Of a stretch of 23,182 nucleotides of DNA, positions 13,520-20,924 are shown in pieces; position 1 is the first letter of the stretch, and the number at the start of each line of letters is the position of its first letter. Origin of the DNA: Paracoccaceae bacterium (lineage in GTDB: Bacteria > Pseudomonadota > Alphaproteobacteria > Rhodobacterales > Rhodobacteraceae); the NCBI GenBank assembly GCA_007129775.1, contig SKUV01000020.1, positions 1 through 23,182 on the forward strand, given 5' to 3'. The notes below the pieces were generated by a model. It ran no database searches. It was not told the DNA's origin and saw only the letters and a list, made by a program, of their open reading frames with translations. The position numbers were made by a program, and so were the translations under genes.

Positions 13520-15451
13520 ATGACCCGTCCTGTCACTCCGACGCTCGACCGCGTTGCCGGCCCCTCCGACCTCAAGGCGCTGAGCGATACCGAACTTGCG
13601 CGCCTGGCGCAGGAGTTGCGCGCCGAAACCGTGTCGGCCGTGTCCGAAACCGGCGGGCATCTGGGCTCCTCGCTGGGGGTGGTGGAACTCACGGTGGCGA
13701 TCCATGCGGTGTTCAACACGCCCTTCGACAAGCTGATCTGGGATGTGGGCCACCAGTGCTATCCGCACAAGATCCTCACCGGCCGGCGCGACCGCATCCG
13801 GACCCTGCGGCAGGAAGGCGGGCTTTCGGGCTTCACCAAGCGCAGCGAATCCGAATACGACCCTTTCGGCGCGGCCCATTCCTCCACCTCGATTTCGGCC
13901 GCGCTGGGCTTCACGCTCGGGCGCGACATGGGCCAGCCCACGGGCGATGCCATCGCGGTGATCGGGGACGGCTCGATCAGCGCGGGCATGGCCTATGAGG
14001 CGCTCAACAATGCCGGTCACGAGGGACGGCGGCTGTTCGTGATCCTCAATGACAACGAGATGTCCATCGCCCCGCCCACGGGCGCGATGTCGCGCTATCT
14101 GTCGGGGCTTTACGCAGGCTCCCCGCTCGGCCCGCTCAAGGATATGGCCGAGGGGTTCGAGCGCGCGCTGCCCGGCCCGCTGCGCGACAGCGCACGCCGG
14201 GCGCGGCAACTGGTGACGGGCATGCCCGGCGGCGGCACGCTGTTCGAGGAACTGGGCTTTTCCTATCTCGGCCCGATCGACGGGCATGACATGGGCGCGC
14301 TTCTGCCGGTGCTGCGCGCGGCGCGGGCACGGGCCACGGGGCCGGTGCTGCTCCATGTCTGCACGGTCAAGGGCAAGGGCTACGAACCGGCCGAAAGCTC
14401 GGCCGACAAGTATCACGGCGTGGCGAAATTCGACGTGGCCAGCGGCACGCAGGCCAAGGGCAAGCCCGGCGCGCCCTCCTATACCTCGGTCTTCGGCAAG
14501 GCGCTGACGGAGGAGGCCGCGCGCGACCCGCGCATCATGGCCGTGACGGCCGCAATGCCCGACGGCACCGGCGTGGCGACGATGGCAAAGCGGTTTCCGT
14601 CGCGGGTCTTTGATGTGGGCATCGCCGAACAGCATGGCGTGACCTTCGCCGCCGGGATGGCCGCCAGCGGGCTGCGGCCCTTCGCGGCGATCTATTCGAC
14701 CTTTCTGCAACGCGGCTACGATCAGGTGGTGCATGACGTGGCGCTGCAGAATCTGCCGGTGCGATTCGCCATCGACCGGGCGGGGCTGGTGGGCGCCGAT
14801 GGCGCCACCCATGCCGGCGCCTTCGACGTGGCCTATCTGGCCAATCTGCCGAATTTCACGGTGATGGCCGCCGCCGACGAGGCCGAGCTTGTCCACATGG
14901 TCGCCACCGCGGCCGCCCATGACGCCGGCCCCATCGCCTTTCGCTATCCGCGGGGCGAGGGCACGGGCGTGGCGCTGCCCGAGCGCGGCGAGGTGCTGGA
15001 GATCGGCAAGGGCCGGGTGGTGCGCGAGGGCAGCCATGTGGCGATCCTGTCCTTCGGGGCGCATCTGGCCGAATGCATCGCCGCCGCCGAGGCGCTGGAG
15101 GCGCGCGGCGTCACCGCGACAGTGGCCGATGCGCGCTTCGCCAAGCCCCTGGACACCGCGCTGATCGCGCAACTGGCGGACCATCACGGCGCGCTGATCA
15201 CCGTGGAGCAGGGGGCGGAGGGCGGTTTCGGCGCCCATGTGCTGCACCATCTGGCCCGCAGCGGGCGGCTGGACCGGGGCCTTGCCATCCGCACCATGAC
15301 CCTGCCCGACCGCTTCATCGATCAGGCGAGCCCGGCGCGCATGTATGCCGAGGCCGGTCTGACCGCCGGCGATATCGCCGCCACCGCCCTGCAGGCGCTG
15401 GGCGTGGCCAGCGTGCCCGCCGCAGGCGCCGCCACGGGACGGCGCGCCTGA
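13520..15451 (+). CDS. dxs: 1-deoxy-D-xylulose-5-phosphate synthase Dxs
   Basis: Dxs joins pyruvate and glyceraldehyde 3-phosphate with thiamine diphosphate, the first step of the MEP isoprenoid pathway. It feeds CrtE, the phytyl tail and quinones. The 643-residue protein has GGHLGSSLGVVELTVAIHAVF near residue 50, the thiamine/Mg motif GDGSISAGMAYEALNNAG near residue 152, and transketolase-type VGIAEQHGVTFAAGMA and PVRFAIDRAGLVGADGATHAG in the central and C-terminal domains. The ATG has AAAGGATG upstream. A dxs copy beside puf is also known in Rhodobacter, so this placement is ancestral rather than odd. The terminator upstream suggests it may have its own promoter or receive read-through. Confidence 0.97.
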   Translation: MTRPVTPTLDRVAGPSDLKALSDTELARLAQELRAETVSAVSETGGHLGSSLGVVELTVAIHAVFNTPFDKLIWDVGHQCYPHKILTGRRDRIRTLRQEGGLSGFTKRSESEYDPFGAAHSSTSISAALGFTLGRDMGQPTGDAIAVIGDGSISAGMAYEALNNAGHEGRRLFVILNDNEMSIAPPTGAMSRYLSGLYAGSPLGPLKDMAEGFERALPGPLRDSARRARQLVTGMPGGGTLFEELGFSYLGPIDGHDMGALLPVLRAARARATGPVLLHVCTVKGKGYEPAESSADKYHGVAKFDVASGTQAKGKPGAPSYTSVFGKALTEEAARDPRIMAVTAAMPDGTGVATMAKRFPSRVFDVGIAEQHGVTFAAGMAASGLRPFAAIYSTFLQRGYDQVVHDVALQNLPVRFAIDRAGLVGADGATHAGAFDVAYLANLPNFTVMAAADEAELVHMVATAAAHDAGPIAFRYPRGEGTGVALPERGEVLEIGKGRVVREGSHVAILSFGAHLAECIAAAEALEARGVTATVADARFAKPLDTALIAQLADHHGALITVEQGAEGGFGAHVLHHLARSGRLDRGLAIRTMTLPDRFIDQASPARMYAEAGLTAGDIAATALQALGVASVPAAGAATGRRA

Positions 15452-15480
15452 GCCGGGCCGTGGCCGGATCATATTCGCGT

Positions 15481-15512
15481 TCCTGATTGTTTCGCGCGCG
15501 AAACAATCAGGA
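15481..15512. repeat. Perfect 32-bp palindrome downstream of dxs
   Basis: The left arm begins TCCTGATTGTTTCGCG and the right arm is its exact reverse complement. It begins 29 bases after the dxs stop and has no T-run after it. It could be a dxs mRNA 3' hairpin or a dimeric repressor operator. The inner core TGTTTC...GAAACA is shared with a dyad at 19149-19165. Confidence 0.85.
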
Positions 15513-15656
15513 TGTGCGATGTATTGACAGAAGGTGAATTCAACAGCGCGGCGGTGCATGTCAGCGCGGGACGGTTCCGCCGGCCCACCTGCCGGGCCGA
15601 AGCCCGTTCATACCCCGCCCGGCGCGCCCCGGAGCGGCCTTGCGCCTTACCAATGG

Positions 15657-15680
15657 AAAAAGCCCCTCGTCGGGGCTTTT
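15657..15680. terminator. Bidirectional terminator between dxs and rpsU
   Basis: AAAAGCCCC (15658-15666) and GGGGCTTTT (15672-15680) form a perfect stem with loop TCGTC. T-runs follow in both directions, so it can stop dxs transcripts on the plus strand and rpsU transcripts on the minus strand. Confidence 0.85.
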
Positions 15681-15752
15681 GCGCCTTTGCATGGGCGCCA
15701 CGCGGGACGTTGCGCGCTTTGGCCGCCGCCGCGCGGCGGCGGGGGCGCAGTG

Positions 15753-15783
15753 AAAAACCCCCGAAGCACGGGGCCGCGGGGGT
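15753..15783 (-). terminator. rpsU terminator
   Basis: Read on the minus strand, ACCCCCG pairs with CGGGGGT around a 13-base loop and is followed by TTTTT at 15757-15753, part of which belongs to the stem end. It stands about 60 bases after the rpsU stop. Confidence 0.75.
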
Positions 15784-15843
15784 CGTTCGCTGGGCCTGCG
15801 GCACTCGCGTGCCCGGGCCCGACTGTGTCGTGGGCGGTGCCTG

Positions 15844-16050
15844 TCAGAGCAGCCCTTCGCGCTGAAGCTTCTTGCGTGCCAGCTTGCGCGCCCGGCGGAT
15901 CGCTTCCGCCCGCTCGCGTGCTTTCTTTTCGGAGGGTTTCTCGAAATGCTGCCGGAGCTTCATCTCGCGAAACACACCTTCACGCTGAAGTTTCTTCTTC
16001 AGGGCACGGAGGGCCTGATCGACATTGTTGTCACGGACACTTACCTGCAT
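15844..16050 (-). CDS. rpsU: 30S ribosomal protein S21
   Basis: S21 is a small basic protein of the 30S subunit that affects recognition of mRNA start sites. The 68-residue product MQVSVRDNNVDQALRALKKKLQREGVFREMKLRQHFEKPSEKKARERAEA has the full family sequence, with a very basic C-terminal helix. The ATG follows AAAGGTGGTG, which is partly enclosed in a small hairpin next to the start (16051-16064). The gene is divergent from the COQ9-family gene and convergent with dxs. Alphaproteobacteria often carry more than one rpsU copy; this is a complete one. Confidence 0.96.
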   Translation of the reverse strand: MQVSVRDNNVDQALRALKKKLQREGVFREMKLRQHFEKPSEKKARERAEAIRRARKLARKKLQREGLL

Positions 16051-16064
16051 GTGGTTGTCACCAC
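16051..16064 (-). promoter_or_regulatory. Hairpin adjoining the rpsU start codon
   Basis: The rpsU mRNA reads GTGGTGACAACCAC directly before ATG: GTGGT and ACCAC pair around GACA. The left arm overlaps the Shine-Dalgarno sequence, so the hairpin could reduce initiation. It is short and could be incidental. Confidence 0.4.
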
Positions 16065-16157
16065 CTTTCCAAGCTAGAGTTTCATCGTCTGCAGGAGGTG
16101 GCGCTATAGCAAAGCCCGGCTATGTTGTCCACCGTCCCGATCAGGAAGGAAGATGCG

Positions 16158-16976
16158 ATGCCAAGGACGCCGCGCAAGACAGCGAAAGCAAGCGACGCAC
16201 CGCCCGAAGCCGCCGCAGGGGAGGCGCAGGTGACTGGTGCGACAGAGGGCACGACAGCGGGCGCGGCGCAAGCGCAGCCGGGCGGAACCTCACCCGACGC
16301 GTCGCTCGACCGGGTGCTCGACGCCGCCTTGATGCACGTCCCCTTTGACGGCTGGAGCGAGACCAGCCTGCGCGCCGCCATCGCCGACAGCGGGGTGGAG
16401 CCGGCGCTCGCCCGGGCGCTGTTGCCGCGCGGTGCGGTCGATCTGGCCATGGCGTGGCACCGGCGCGGCGATGCGCACATGGTGGCGCGGTTGCGGGCGG
16501 AGGACCTGTCGCAGCGGCGGATGCGCGACCGGATCGCGGCCGCGGTGCGCTACCGGCTGGAAGCGGTGGAGGACAAGGAGGCCGCGCGCCGCAGCGCCAC
16601 GCTTTTCGCCCTGCCGATCCATGCCGGGGACGGCGCGCGCCTGATCTGGGGCACGGCCGATCTGATCTGGACCACGCTCGGCGACCGCTCCGAGGATATC
16701 AACTGGTATACCAAGCGCTCGATCCTGTCCGGCGTCTATTCCTCGACCGTGCTTTACTGGCTGGGCGATACGAGCCCCGGCGATGCGGATACATGGGGTT
16801 TTCTGGACCGGCGGATCGACGGGGTGATGCAGTTCGAGAAGGTGAAGGCCACGCTGGGGCGCAACCCGCTGGTCAGGACGGTCTTCGCCGGCCCGCTCTG
16901 GCTGGCCGGCCGCATCCGCGCGCCTGCCGCCGACACCGGGGCCGACCTGCCCGGGCGCTGGCGCAGCGGCGACTGA
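16158..16976 (+). CDS. COQ9-family ubiquinone biosynthesis protein
   Basis: COQ9 proteins bind isoprenoid lipids and help the Coq7 hydroxylation step of ubiquinone synthesis; they have a TetR-like fold without DNA-binding function. The match is seen in AALMHVPFDGWSETSLRAAIADSGVEPALARALLPRGAVDLAMAWHRRGD (about residues 53-100) and in SILSGVYSSTVLYWLGDTSPGDADTWGFLDRRIDGVMQFEK, both characteristic. The first 40 residues are Ala/Gly/Thr-rich and low in complexity. I chose ATG 16158 because AGGAAGGAAG lies 5 bases upstream; an in-frame ATG at 16122 lacks one. It is 272 residues. The quinone product serves the photosynthetic electron chain, but the gene is a normal housekeeping one. Confidence 0.9.
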   Translation: MPRTPRKTAKASDAPPEAAAGEAQVTGATEGTTAGAAQAQPGGTSPDASLDRVLDAALMHVPFDGWSETSLRAAIADSGVEPALARALLPRGAVDLAMAWHRRGDAHMVARLRAEDLSQRRMRDRIAAAVRYRLEAVEDKEAARRSATLFALPIHAGDGARLIWGTADLIWTTLGDRSEDINWYTKRSILSGVYSSTVLYWLGDTSPGDADTWGFLDRRIDGVMQFEKVKATLGRNPLVRTVFAGPLWLAGRIRAPAADTGADLPGRWRSGD

Positions 16977-17092
16977 GGCCAGCGCGGGGGCGCGGCAAAC
17001 CACCGCCCTTGACCCTGTCTGCCCAAAGAGTATGCCTGCAGTCCGCCCGCCACGCCGGATCGGGCGTGCAGCGCAGGGAGGTCGGTGCGCCG

Positions 17093-17950
17093 ATGGCAGT
17101 GGGCAGGGACATCGTGACATGGTTCGACGGGCGCTGGCACCGGGGCAGCGTGCCGATGATCGGTTCGGCCGATCATGGCGCTTGGCTCGGCAGTCAGGTC
17201 TTTGACGGGGCTCGCCAGTTCGAGGGGGTGCGCCCGGATCTGGACCTGCATTGCGCGCGGCTGATCCGCTCGGCCGGGGCGATGTCGATGCAGGCGCCGG
17301 TGGATGCCGCCACGATTCAGGGGCTGATGGAAGAGGGCTGCGCGATGTTTCCCGCCGATGCCGCCCTTTACCTGCGGCCGATGATGTGGGCGCGCGACAG
17401 CGCCCCGGGGATCATCGACCTGGTGCCCGACAGCACCGCCTTCGCGATCTGCATCGAAACCGTGCCGATGCCGGAGCCAGGGGCGTTTTCGCTGACCGTC
17501 TCGCCCTATCGCCGGCCCCATCCCGATACCGCCATGACCGAGGCCAAGGCCGCCGCGCTTTACGCCAACAACGGCCGCATCATGGCCGAGGCCCGGGCGC
17601 GCGGTTTTTCCAATGCGCTCTCGCTCGACCCCTATGGCCATGTGGCCGAGACCGCCTCGACCAATGTCTTCGCGGTGCGTGACGGTGTGGTCTTCACGCC
17701 CGTGCCGAACGGTACTTTCCTCGCCGGGATCACCCGGCGGCGCGTGATCGCGCTTTTGCAAGCCGACGGGGTGGAGGTGGTCGAAACCTCCATGAGCGTG
17801 GAGGATTTCGCCAGCGCCGACGAGATTTTCGTGACCGGTAATATCGCCAAGGTCATGCCCGTCGCCCGGTTCGAGGGCCGCAGCCTTCCGCCGGGGCCCG
17901 TTGCTGCGCGGGCGCGGGCGCTTTACTGGGATTACGCGCTTTCTCGCTGA
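17093..17950 (+). CDS. Fold-type IV aminotransferase, branched-chain aminotransferase-like
   Basis: This PLP enzyme of the IlvE / aminodeoxychorismate lyase / D-amino acid transferase superfamily probably transfers the amino group between branched-chain amino acids and 2-oxoglutarate. Family signatures are DHGAWLGSQVFDGARQFEG near residue 24, the Schiff-base lysine in TEAKAAALYANNGR near residue 154, and ETASTNVFAVRDGVVFTP followed by FLAGITRRRVIALL. It is 285 residues, typical of the shorter IlvE-like paralogues. ATG 17093 has GGGAGG about 11 bases upstream. The exact substrate cannot be fixed from the sequence. It lies 116 bases after the COQ9 gene and 49 before the oxidoreductase, so all three may be co-transcribed. 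Confidence 0.85.
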   Translation: MAVGRDIVTWFDGRWHRGSVPMIGSADHGAWLGSQVFDGARQFEGVRPDLDLHCARLIRSAGAMSMQAPVDAATIQGLMEEGCAMFPADAALYLRPMMWARDSAPGIIDLVPDSTAFAICIETVPMPEPGAFSLTVSPYRRPHPDTAMTEAKAAALYANNGRIMAEARARGFSNALSLDPYGHVAETASTNVFAVRDGVVFTPVPNGTFLAGITRRRVIALLQADGVEVVETSMSVEDFASADEIFVTGNIAKVMPVARFEGRSLPPGPVAARARALYWDYALSR

Positions 17951-17999
17951 TGGCCCGGCGTGAAACCCGCGGCGTGAACATGAACCGAAGGAGCCTGGG

Positions 18000-18986
18000 A
18001 TGAGCCTGCCCGACACCATGCGCGCCATCGAGATATCGGCCCCCGGTGGCCCCGAGGTGCTGCGCCCCGCCACCCGCCCCGTGCCGCGCCCCGGCCCGGG
18101 GCAGGTGCTGATCCGGCTGGCCTTTGCCGGCGTGAACCGCCCAGACGCGCTGCAGCGCGCCGGCAGCTATGCCCCGCCCCGCGGCGCCTCCGACCTGCCG
18201 GGGCTGGAAGGCGCGGGCCATGTGGCCGCCACCGGCCCGGGCGTGACCCGCTGGCGCGATGGCGATGCGGTCACCGCGCTGCTGCCCGGGGGCGGCTATG
18301 CCGAATATGCGCTGACACACGAGGCCCACGCCCTGCCGGTGCCGGGGGCCATGCCGCTCGATGCGGCGGCGGCCCTGTGCGAGACCTACTTTACCGTCTG
18401 GAGCAATGTCTTTCAGCGCGCCGGCCTGTGCGGGGGCGAGCGGCTTCTGGTGCATGGCGGCAGCTCCGGCATCGGCACCACCGCAATCCAGCTGGCCGCC
18501 GCGCGCGGCGCGCGGGTCTTTGCCACCGCCGGCAGCGACGAGAAATGCGCCGCCTGCGAGCGGCTCGGGGCGGAACGGGCGATCAACTACCGCAGCGAGG
18601 ATTTCGTGGATGTATTGCGCGCGGCGGGCGGGGCCGATGTGATCCTCGACATGGTGGGCGGCGAGTATCTGCCGCGCAATGTCCGCGCGCTGGCCGATGA
18701 CGGCCGGCTCGTGCAGATCGCCTTTTTGAGCGGGCCCAAGGTGGCGCTGAACTTCGCGCAGGTGATGGTGCGGCGGCTCACGATCACCGGCTCCACCCTG
18801 CGGCCGCAATCGGATCTGGCCAAGGCCCGGATCGCCGAGGATCTGCAGCGCGAGGTCTGGCCGCTCCTGGCCTGCGGTCGCATCGCGCCGGTGATGGACC
18901 GGTTTTTCGATCTGGAGCAGGCCGCCGAGGCCCATGCGCGGCTGGAATCCTCGGTTCATATCGGCAAGATCGTGCTGCGCATCTAG
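18000..18986 (+). CDS. NAD(P)H quinone oxidoreductase, PIG3-like
   Basis: This is a zinc-free medium-chain dehydrogenase that reduces quinones or enones with NAD(P)H. N-terminal MRAIEISAPGGPEVLRPATRPVPRPGPGQVLIRLAFAGVNRPDALQRAGSY is the quinone-oxidoreductase GroES-like domain; the Rossmann part is LVHGGSSGIGTTAIQLAAARGARVFATAGSDEK near residue 151. PIG3-type features are PDALQRAGSYAPPRGASDLPGLEGAGHV and the C-terminal HARLESSVHIGKIVL. It is 328 residues. The ATG follows AAGGAG by seven bases. The physiological acceptor is unknown. A self-complementary tandem repeat after the stop may end transcription. Confidence 0.9.
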   Translation: MSLPDTMRAIEISAPGGPEVLRPATRPVPRPGPGQVLIRLAFAGVNRPDALQRAGSYAPPRGASDLPGLEGAGHVAATGPGVTRWRDGDAVTALLPGGGYAEYALTHEAHALPVPGAMPLDAAAALCETYFTVWSNVFQRAGLCGGERLLVHGGSSGIGTTAIQLAAARGARVFATAGSDEKCAACERLGAERAINYRSEDFVDVLRAAGGADVILDMVGGEYLPRNVRALADDGRLVQIAFLSGPKVALNFAQVMVRRLTITGSTLRPQSDLAKARIAEDLQREVWPLLACGRIAPVMDRFFDLEQAAEAHARLESSVHIGKIVLRI

Positions 18987-19017
18987 CATCGCATCGGCAC
19001 CTGCGCGGCGCTGCATA

Positions 19018-19053
19018 GGCCCGCGGGCGATTCGGCCCGCGGGCGATTCGGCC
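19018..19053. repeat. 16-bp tandem repeat forming a strong hairpin after the oxidoreductase gene
   Basis: GGCCCGCGGGCGATTC occurs twice in direct succession (19018-19033 and 19034-19049), followed by GGCC. Because GCCCGCGGGC is its own reverse complement, the two copies also form a 10-bp stem (19019-19028 with 19035-19044) with loop GATTCG. It could act as a U-less terminator. Confidence 0.75.
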
Positions 19054-19148
19054 TCGCCTTTCCCGCCACGGGCGCCTTCGGAGCGGCTTTTGTGCGGAAT
19101 CGGGCAAAAATGAGGCGACAGGCGCCGTAGCGGGACCGGAGACAGGAC

Positions 19149-19165
19149 GGAAACAATCTGTTTCC
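19149..19165. promoter_or_regulatory. Inverted repeat upstream of the VPLPA-CTERM gene
   Basis: GGAAACAATCTGTTTCC has 7-bp perfect arms around ATC, about 30 bases upstream of the likely -35. Size and position fit a repressor or activator operator. It shares GAAACAATC with the palindrome after dxs. Confidence 0.45.
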
Positions 19166-19271
19166 TGCCGATTCGCGGCCCGGGCGGCCTGCCGGCTTGC
19201 TTTCACGCCTTCGCCGCAATATCACCATATTTGCGAGGTGGGGGCCTCGATCTCGATAAGGAGTTAAGGCT

Positions 19272-19979
19272 ATGGGGATGATCCGTTCCACGATAATCGC
19301 CGCATCGTTCGCCTTGGGGGCGTCGGCCGCATCGGCGACGACGGTCACCTTGCAGCAGCAGTCGGCCAGTGACGTGTTCGCCGGTGGCGGTGCCGCCAAC
19401 GTTCGCGTGCAACTCGACTCGACCACCTACAACGCCAATGCCGGCGGGTTTCGCGTGACCGATGGCACCAACGATTTCATCGCATGGTGCCTCGATCTGG
19501 TGAACAACCTGAGCCTGCCGAGCGTCTATTCGGTCACGAGCACGCCGTTCAGCAACACCACGGGCACGTTTTCGGCCTCGGTGCAGCACAACCTGCAACG
19601 GCTGTTCAACACCAGCTACCGTGATCTCGATCTCGACGACAACGTCCAGTCGGCCGGGTTCCAGCTCGCGCTCTGGGAAATCGTCTATGAGGGCGATCCC
19701 AACCTGACGCTGAACTCGGGCGATCTGCGCTGGGTCGGCGGCAACAGCGACGCCCGCACCGCGGCGAATACGTTTCTCAACAACCTCGACGGACCGGAGA
19801 CGGAGGAATGGGTCCTCACCTTCTTCGAATCCGGCAAGGACAAGTATGGCAACCAGATCAGCCAGAACCTCGTGAAGGTCGCGCCGATCCCGCTGCCGGC
19901 TGCGGTCTGGATGCTGGGCGGTGGCATCGTGCTGATGGGCGCCGTTGCGCGCCGTCGTCGCAAGGCCGAAAGCGCCTGA
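19272..19979 (+). CDS. VPLPA-CTERM (PEP-CTERM type) exported surface protein
   Basis: Proteins of this kind are exported and then processed by an exosortase at a short C-terminal tag. The signal peptide is MGMIRSTIIAASFALGASAASA (residues 1-22). The C-terminal tag reads PIPLPAAVWMLGGGIVLMGAVARRRRK: a VPLPA-like motif, one hydrophobic helix and a basic cluster. The central 180 residues are rich in Asn, Thr and Ser, with FIAWCLDLVNNLSLPS and GFQLALWEIVYEGD, a pattern seen in many PEP-CTERM proteins of unknown role. It is 235 residues. AAGGAG lies 8 bases before the ATG. A strong terminator follows, so it is a single-gene unit. No exosortase is in this window. Confidence 0.88.
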   Translation: MGMIRSTIIAASFALGASAASATTVTLQQQSASDVFAGGGAANVRVQLDSTTYNANAGGFRVTDGTNDFIAWCLDLVNNLSLPSVYSVTSTPFSNTTGTFSASVQHNLQRLFNTSYRDLDLDDNVQSAGFQLALWEIVYEGDPNLTLNSGDLRWVGGNSDARTAANTFLNNLDGPETEEWVLTFFESGKDKYGNQISQNLVKVAPIPLPAAVWMLGGGIVLMGAVARRRRKAESA

Positions 19980-20007
19980 CGCGTCTGCAGCGAAACGGAA
20001 TTGACGA

Positions 20008-20030
20008 GGGGGCCGCTTGCGGCCCCCTTT
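20008..20030 (+). terminator. Rho-independent terminator of the VPLPA-CTERM gene
   Basis: GGGGGCCGC (20008-20016) and GCGGCCCCC (20019-20027) form a long GC stem closed by a CTTG tetraloop, followed by TTT. It lies between this gene and the convergent RNase T2 gene. Confidence 0.85.
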
Positions 20031-20098
20031 GCATTGGCGCGGGCCCCGGATTTCGCAAGCCCAAATCCCGCGGACGGATGGGGGCGCCGCGGGATCGT

Positions 20099-20800
20099 TC
20101 AGCGCGGCGGCAGCAGATCGGCGCTGCGCCGGCTGCAGGCGCGCTCGGCCACATCGGGCGCACAGGCGCGGGGTGACAGATCGCTTCGCAGGCACAGCCG
20201 CACCTCGCGGATCACCGCGCCGCGGCACATCACCGCCACGCCCTCCGGCGTCGCTCCGGGGAGCGCTGTGGCGAAAGCTTCGGCAAGCTCGGATGGTGGC
20301 AGGCTCCGGGTCTGATCGGTGCCGCTGATCTCCGCCGGCGGATCCAGCGCCTCGAACGCAAGCCGCGACAGCGCGAAATAGGAGTCCGCGCTCATCCCGG
20401 CACAGGTGCCGTGCTTGCGCCACTGATGCCACGCAAGCCCGCTGCTGCCCATGATGTCGACCATCGCCGCTGTCTGGGCGCGCGATGGGTCGCGCGCTTC
20501 GGTGTCGCAGAATTCCGGCCATCCGCCGGCCTCGTATTGCGGCCAGAGCCCGTGCAGCATCCAGCCCTTGCCGGTGCCGGGTGCGCAGCGCTCGTCCTCG
20601 CGTGCATCGCCCTCGATGGCGCACCAGCCCGGCATCCAGCTGACCGCGAGCAGGTAGTAGTCGAAATCCGCATCGGCACTGGCCGGGGTGGAGCCGTTGC
20701 CCGTTTGCTCCGGGCCAAGGGTCACCCCCCGCAGCCCCACGCCGATCACGCCCAGCCCGATCACCGCAAGCAGAAGCGCCCGCCTTACACGTCTACGCAT
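20099..20800 (-). CDS. Ribonuclease T2 family protein
   Basis: RNase T2 enzymes are secreted or periplasmic endoribonucleases that cleave single-stranded RNA via 2',3'-cyclic phosphates. The first active-site box is WMLHGLWPQYEAGGWPEFC near residue 80, with its catalytic His. The second box reads WHQWRKHGTCAG near residue 125, and paired cysteines are placed for disulfides. In the canonical second box (H-E-W-x-K-H-G-T-C) the Glu is catalytic; here it is Gln. The N-terminus MRRRVRRALLLAVIGLGVIGVGL is a signal peptide or membrane anchor with no clear cleavage site. It is 233 residues. Activity may be reduced or use a varied mechanism; I cannot tell whether relatives share the Gln. Confidence 0.88.
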   Translation of the reverse strand: MRRRVRRALLLAVIGLGVIGVGLRGVTLGPEQTGNGSTPASADADFDYYLLAVSWMPGWCAIEGDAREDERCAPGTGKGWMLHGLWPQYEAGGWPEFCDTEARDPSRAQTAAMVDIMGSSGLAWHQWRKHGTCAGMSADSYFALSRLAFEALDPPAEISGTDQTRSLPPSELAEAFATALPGATPEGVAVMCRGAVIREVRLCLRSDLSPRACAPDVAERACSRRSADLLPPR

Positions 20801-20924
20801 TTGCCCTTCCCTCGCCGGTCCTGCCTGAGTATATACCGGGGCGACTCCCCGAAAGCGAGGATCAGCGGCCCGGCGCCGCAGCCGTTTTCCCGGCGCGGGA
20901 GAGATGTATGCTCAGGAGGCCCGA

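Larger units (their letters stand above)
15452..15843. other. dxs-rpsU intergenic region, 392 bases
   Basis: No convincing gene is seen here; open frames on both strands are GC-rich shadows without ribosome sites or recognisable sequence. The region holds a perfect 32-bp palindrome (15481-15512), a TTGACA (15524-15529) without a matching -10, and two terminators (15657-15680 and 15753-15783). Confidence 0.7.
18987..19271. other. Intergenic region with hairpin, dyad and weak promoter
   Basis: No gene is visible. It holds a tandem repeat/hairpin (19018-19053), a GGAAACA-N3-TGTTTCC dyad (19149-19165), and a weak promoter candidate TTGCTT (19197-19202) with TATCAC (19220-19225) at 17-base spacing, reading toward the VPLPA-CTERM gene. 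Confidence 0.55.

Noticed and set aside
13494..15512. Palindromes flanking dxs as ends of a mobile element
   Set aside because: The two palindromes differ in sequence, there is no transposase, and dxs beside puf is known in related bacteria.
13496..15559. 687-codon minus-strand frame opposite dxs
   Set aside because: Length comes from high GC; the plus strand is unmistakably Dxs.
15512..15865. Possible small protein or small RNA between dxs and rpsU
   Set aside because: TTGACA at 15524-15529 has no matching -10, the open frame crosses two terminators, and no ribosome site precedes it.
19203..20624. 473-codon minus-strand frame spanning the VPLPA-CTERM gene and terminator
   Set aside because: It crosses a strong terminator and overlaps two recognised genes; its sequence looks random.
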